From assembly GCA_031267635.1 (NCBI GenBank), contig JAIRYX010000413.1:1-8771 (forward strand): DNA of 8,771 bases, written 5' to 3'. The notes below the pieces were generated by a model. It saw nothing but the letters and a program-made list of their open reading frames with translations, was not told the origin of the DNA and made no database searches. The translations under genes were made by a program, and so were the position numbers. The DNA comes from Planctomycetaceae bacterium. Its GTDB lineage: Bacteria; Planctomycetota; Planctomycetia; Pirellulales; Thermoguttaceae. Each line of letters opens with the position of its first letter. Positions within the stretch are counted from its first letter, which is position 1. Of this stretch, positions 6,738 through 8,771 are shown piece after piece.

Positions 6738-7930
6738 AAGCTATTGTTCACATTGGAACGGGCAAAACAGGGACAACAACGATTCAACAGTTTTTGTCGG
6801 ATAATGTTGAGGCATTGGAAAGTCAAAAAATTTTCGTACCGGATAATGAAGATTTTCTGGGTTGGAAAGTACGATGTCCTCATAGGACACTTTGGGCAAG
6901 TTTTTTGAACATTCAAGAACGTAAACGGCAAACTATGTGGAAACACTTTCCTTATTCTACTCTATTAGAAAAAATCCCAGCATACGATTTGATAAAACTA
7001 AGAAAAAAATATGAAAGGCAGTTTCATAAAACTTCGACAGTTCTTTTTTCAGAAGAATGTTTCAGTTGTTACTTAGAATCTGAAATTTCATCATTGAAAC
7101 AATGGTTATTTTCTTTTTTTGATGAAGTAACAATTATTGTTTATTTGCGCCGTCAACCGGAATATCTTGTTTCTGTTTACGCACAACAGATGAAAGGCGG
7201 GTTGCCCAAAGATGATGATGTTTTTTCTCGTTTCCTATCAAATCATGTCTGGAATCAAACGCTATATGCTGATGATTATCGCCTTTTATTAACAAAATGG
7301 ACGAATGCTTTTGATAAAGAAAATATAAAAATACGTCTCTTTGACCGAAAGGAAATGATTCAAAATGATTTGTTGGAAGATTTTTGTCATACAAGTGGGA
7401 TTGACATTACTCATTTGAAACGTCCCGGCTCACTTAATGAATCATTCGATGCAGAAACGATAGAATTTATTAAACTTGTGTCGAAGTATTTTATACATGA
7501 AGACAATTATTATTGCGGGTATATTGCTCATTTTTCAGAGAACCTTGGCAACACGGGTAATAAAGGTTACAATCTGTCGCAAGCGGAAGCGCAAGAGATT
7601 TTAGACCGTTACCGCGAATCAAATAACGCGGTGGCAAGAGAATATTTAGGACGCGAACAGTTATTCAGTGATGATGTCTCTATGTATCCTGTTTTGCCGT
7701 CCTCTTCCCGTTTAACATCAGAAAAATGTATCGACATTTTTTCTGTGTTATGGAAAGCTGTTATTGATGATAAATTGAAAATAGAGTCGGAACTTCACAA
7801 ATTAGAACGCCGCCGCATACCAAACCGTTTGAAAAGATTAGGAAAAAAGATTAAAAAAATCCCCCAACGATGCGTCAAATTTGCCAACAAAATTAATAAA
7901 GCGGTAGCGGCGTTATTGATGATGGAATAG
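6734..7930 (+). CDS. Sulfotransferase family protein
   Basis: The 398-residue product carries the two cofactor motifs of PAPS-dependent sulfotransferases. A P-loop-like 5'-phosphosulfate loop, HIGTGKTGTTTIQQFL, lies at residues 6-21, and the 3'-phosphate-binding motif LRRQPEYLVSVYAQ at 138-151 (Arg140, Ser147). It would transfer sulfate from PAPS to a hydroxyl or amino group, here most likely on a surface polysaccharide or its precursor. There is no signal peptide, so it should act in the cytoplasm. The last 40 residues are rich in Lys/Arg (RRIPNRLKRLGKKIKK near 359-374) and may bind membrane lipid or an acidic polymer. ATG 6734 was chosen over an upstream in-frame ATG at 6686. It has AAGGAAG at 6721-6727 with 6-base spacing, overlaps the previous stop as ATGA, and starts right at the first strand of the fold. 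The gene is distinctly more AT-rich than those on the left side of the window. Confidence 0.88.
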   Translation: MKAIVHIGTGKTGTTTIQQFLSDNVEALESQKIFVPDNEDFLGWKVRCPHRTLWASFLNIQERKRQTMWKHFPYSTLLEKIPAYDLIKLRKKYERQFHKTSTVLFSEECFSCYLESEISSLKQWLFSFFDEVTIIVYLRRQPEYLVSVYAQQMKGGLPKDDDVFSRFLSNHVWNQTLYADDYRLLLTKWTNAFDKENIKIRLFDRKEMIQNDLLEDFCHTSGIDITHLKRPGSLNESFDAETIEFIKLVSKYFIHEDNYYCGYIAHFSENLGNTGNKGYNLSQAEAQEILDRYRESNNAVAREYLGREQLFSDDVSMYPVLPSSSRLTSEKCIDIFSVLWKAVIDDKLKIESELHKLERRRIPNRLKRLGKKIKKIPQRCVKFANKINKAVAALLMME

Positions 7931-7981
7931 TAGATTATAAATCATTGTTGTTTACAGTTTGAGTGAATTAGGTTGTAATTG

Positions 7982-8113
7982 ATGAAAAAGGAACAAAAAA
8001 ATAATCTCGAATCGTCCATTCATCTTGAATTTCTGTTTTCATTAAAAAAGGACGTTAAGGACACGAGGGACTTTGGGGATATATTGAACAAAGAACACTG
8101 TCTTAAAAAATGA
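7982..8113 (+). CDS. Doubtful small ORF (43 codons)
   Basis: An ATG at 7982 opens a 43-codon frame ending in TGA at 8111-8113. The predicted peptide is short and charged (starts MKKEQKNNLE, contains LKKDVKDTRDFGDI) and has no motif I recognise. No Shine-Dalgarno sequence precedes it. Its second half comes from an imperfect nine-base repeat (GGACGTTAA, GGACACGAG, GGACTTTGG, GGATATATT at 8050-8085), which by itself creates the KDVKDTRDFGD pattern. That makes a simple-repeat origin more likely than a true gene. It is listed because it sits directly after an operon and is otherwise easily lost. Confidence 0.12.
   Translation: MKKEQKNNLESSIHLEFLFSLKKDVKDTRDFGDILNKEHCLKK
8050..8085 (+). repeat. 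Imperfect 9-base tandem repeat
   Basis: Four units beginning GGA follow at exact nine-base steps: GGACGTTAA, GGACACGAG, GGACTTTGG and GGATATATT. The first part, GGACGTTAAGGAC, resembles simple-sequence intergenic repeats seen in some bacterial genomes. It is too short and degenerate to be a minisatellite of known function. Confidence 0.4.
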
Positions 8114-8183
8114 AGTTTGAAGTGGGAGAGTATATCTTCAAGATGTTTTTCATGAGAATGTCATTTGTAACGAACCTTGTTTC

Positions 8184-8360
8184 CACCTAATTTTCCTAAC
8201 AAAACAACCTCAGTAGCCAACATGCAATAAAACAACAACCTCATTAAAAATAATTCTTTGGCGAAGGAATAAATCAATAAACAATCCAATGAGGTAATGA
8301 GGTTTAGGATGTGTGACTACCTCATGCTACTGAGGTTGTTTCGTTAAGGAAAATTAGGTG
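8184..8360. repeat. 177-base imperfect palindrome
   Basis: The left arm (8184-8217, from CACCTAATTTTCCTAAC to CAGTAGC) and right arm (8326-8360, GCTACTG to AATTAGGTG) are inverted copies of 34 and 35 bases that differ by one inserted base and one substitution. Weaker complementarity may extend outward to about 8173 and 8372. A nested pair lies inside: AACCTCATTA at 8237-8246 and TAATGAGGTT at 8295-8304. The word ATGAGGT or its complement recurs around both. No transposase or clear target duplication is visible. Possible explanations are a non-autonomous (MITE-like) element, a structured RNA, or a strong barrier to transcription between the two flanking genes. Confidence 0.75.
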
Positions 8361-8451
8361 AAAAGTGAGGTTGATATATTGCTCTATTTGAAAACAAAAA
8401 ATGTCCGTAAACGGTTACAGGTAAAACGAAACAGCAAACATAGTACAGAAT

Positions 8452-8771
8452 ATGAAAATTTTACACATCACACCTCATCTTGGCGGCGGAATTGGAACGG
8501 CGTATTCCGGTATCACGCAACCGAATGAGCGGTTTCCTGTTGACCATGAAATCGTGTTGTTGGAGCGTCCTGAAAAAACATTTTTTGTTGAAAGAGTAAG
8601 AGACAACGGAGTAAAAATATTCATTGAGCCGTCGCAATCGGAAATTGAACAACAAATAAATGACGCGGATATTGTTCAAGTAAATTGGTGGCATCATCCG
8701 CTTATGGCGAAATTTTTGTACGATTTCCCGAATATTCCTGTACGTCCGGTTTGTTGGGTTCATGTTTCCGG
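8452..8771 (+). CDS. GT-B (GT4-like) glycosyltransferase, 5' part
   Basis: Only the first 106 codons are present; the gene runs off the right edge. The N-terminus MKILHITPHLGGGIGTAYSG is the typical opening strand and glycine loop of GT-B glycosyltransferases that use nucleotide-sugar donors. It is followed by DADIVQVNWWHHPLMAKFL at 71-89 and PVCWVHVSG at 99-107, where the family often has a short stretch leading to the catalytic histidine region. This N-terminal domain normally binds the acceptor; the donor-binding half is missing. It would act in the cytoplasm or at the membrane in assembly of the glycan made by this locus. ATG 8452 is the natural start, though no ribosome binding site is obvious. 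It is separated from the sulfotransferase by the large palindrome, so it may have its own promoter. Confidence 0.85.
   Translation, partial: MKILHITPHLGGGIGTAYSGITQPNERFPVDHEIVLLERPEKTFFVERVRDNGVKIFIEPSQSEIEQQINDADIVQVNWWHHPLMAKFLYDFPNIPVRPVCWVHVS

Larger units (their letters stand above)
7931..8451. other. AT-rich gap with palindrome and a doubtful small ORF
   Basis: No convincing gene is visible in these 521 bases between the sulfotransferase and the next glycosyltransferase. The first third holds a 43-codon frame with a nine-base periodic stretch, listed separately. The middle is filled by the large inverted repeat at 8184-8360. No clear terminator with a T-run follows the sulfotransferase stop. 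Confidence 0.5.

Noticed and set aside
8194..8349. Integron attC-like site within the large palindrome
   Set aside because: CCTAAC on the left and GTTAAGG on the right resemble attC core sites, but the consensus ends (RYYYAAC and GTTRRRY) are not fully met, the length of about 156 is beyond most attC sites, and there is no cassette array or integrase here.
8461..8763. 100-codon minus-strand open frame
   Set aside because: Antisense to the start of the GT-B glycosyltransferase, which has a convincing N-terminal motif.
1..8771. CRISPR array, tRNA or rRNA genes
   Set aside because: No regularly spaced direct repeats of 25-40 bases, no cloverleaf with CCA-type end, and no rRNA-like conserved sequence were seen on either strand.

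Overview
The window is bacterial chromosomal DNA of moderate GC content that becomes visibly more AT-rich toward the right. It holds six complete genes, one gene cut by the right edge, and three long non-coding stretches (about 830, 790 and 520 bases) with several palindromes. Most genes lack a clear Shine-Dalgarno sequence; the two exceptions lie in the operon at 5280-7930. The combination of a divergent GT-C membrane glycosyltransferase, a homotetrameric-type glutamate synthase/NfnB-like flavoprotein and a sulfotransferase in a polysaccharide locus would fit a planctomycete or a related PVC-group bacterium. That placement is inference from general style; no marker gene is present to prove it.

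Left block (1-4493). After 827 bases without a convincing gene, containing two inverted repeats, an inositol-monophosphatase family enzyme (828-1655, +) is followed 16 bases later by a multi-pass GT-C/GT39-like glycosyltransferase (1672-3045, +), probably as one transcript. These converge, with a 23-base gap, on a minus-strand FAD/Fe-S oxidoreductase of the glutamate synthase small-subunit family (3069-4493). The gap holds a short GC-rich palindrome that could help terminate both transcripts.

Middle (4494-5279). This is a gene-free region of nearly 800 bases. It carries a good sigma70-like promoter on the plus strand (4704-4732) more than 500 bases before the next gene, an operator-like dyad (4761-4775), a pair of competing hairpins (4610-4642), three small hairpins in a row (5016-5082), and the heptamer AGTATAA four times on the plus strand. 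It is the most interesting unexplained stretch in the window and may encode a long leader or a small RNA.

Right block (5280-8771). A tight operon encodes an RmlC-like sugar 3,5-epimerase, an SDR-type nucleotide-sugar reductase/epimerase and a PAPS-dependent-type sulfotransferase; the last two overlap by ATGA. After a 521-base gap with a large imperfect palindrome (8184-8360), a GT-B glycosyltransferase begins and runs off the edge. Together these look like one end of an exopolysaccharide, O-antigen or cell-surface glycan locus in which a deoxysugar nucleotide is made, transferred, and the glycan sulfated. The first genes for deoxysugar synthesis (nucleotidyltransferase and 4,6-dehydratase) and any export genes are not in the window.

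I see no tRNA, rRNA, CRISPR array, transposase or phage gene. I did not find a clearly new protein system; the novelty candidates are the structured non-coding regions and the combination of sugar modification with sulfation.
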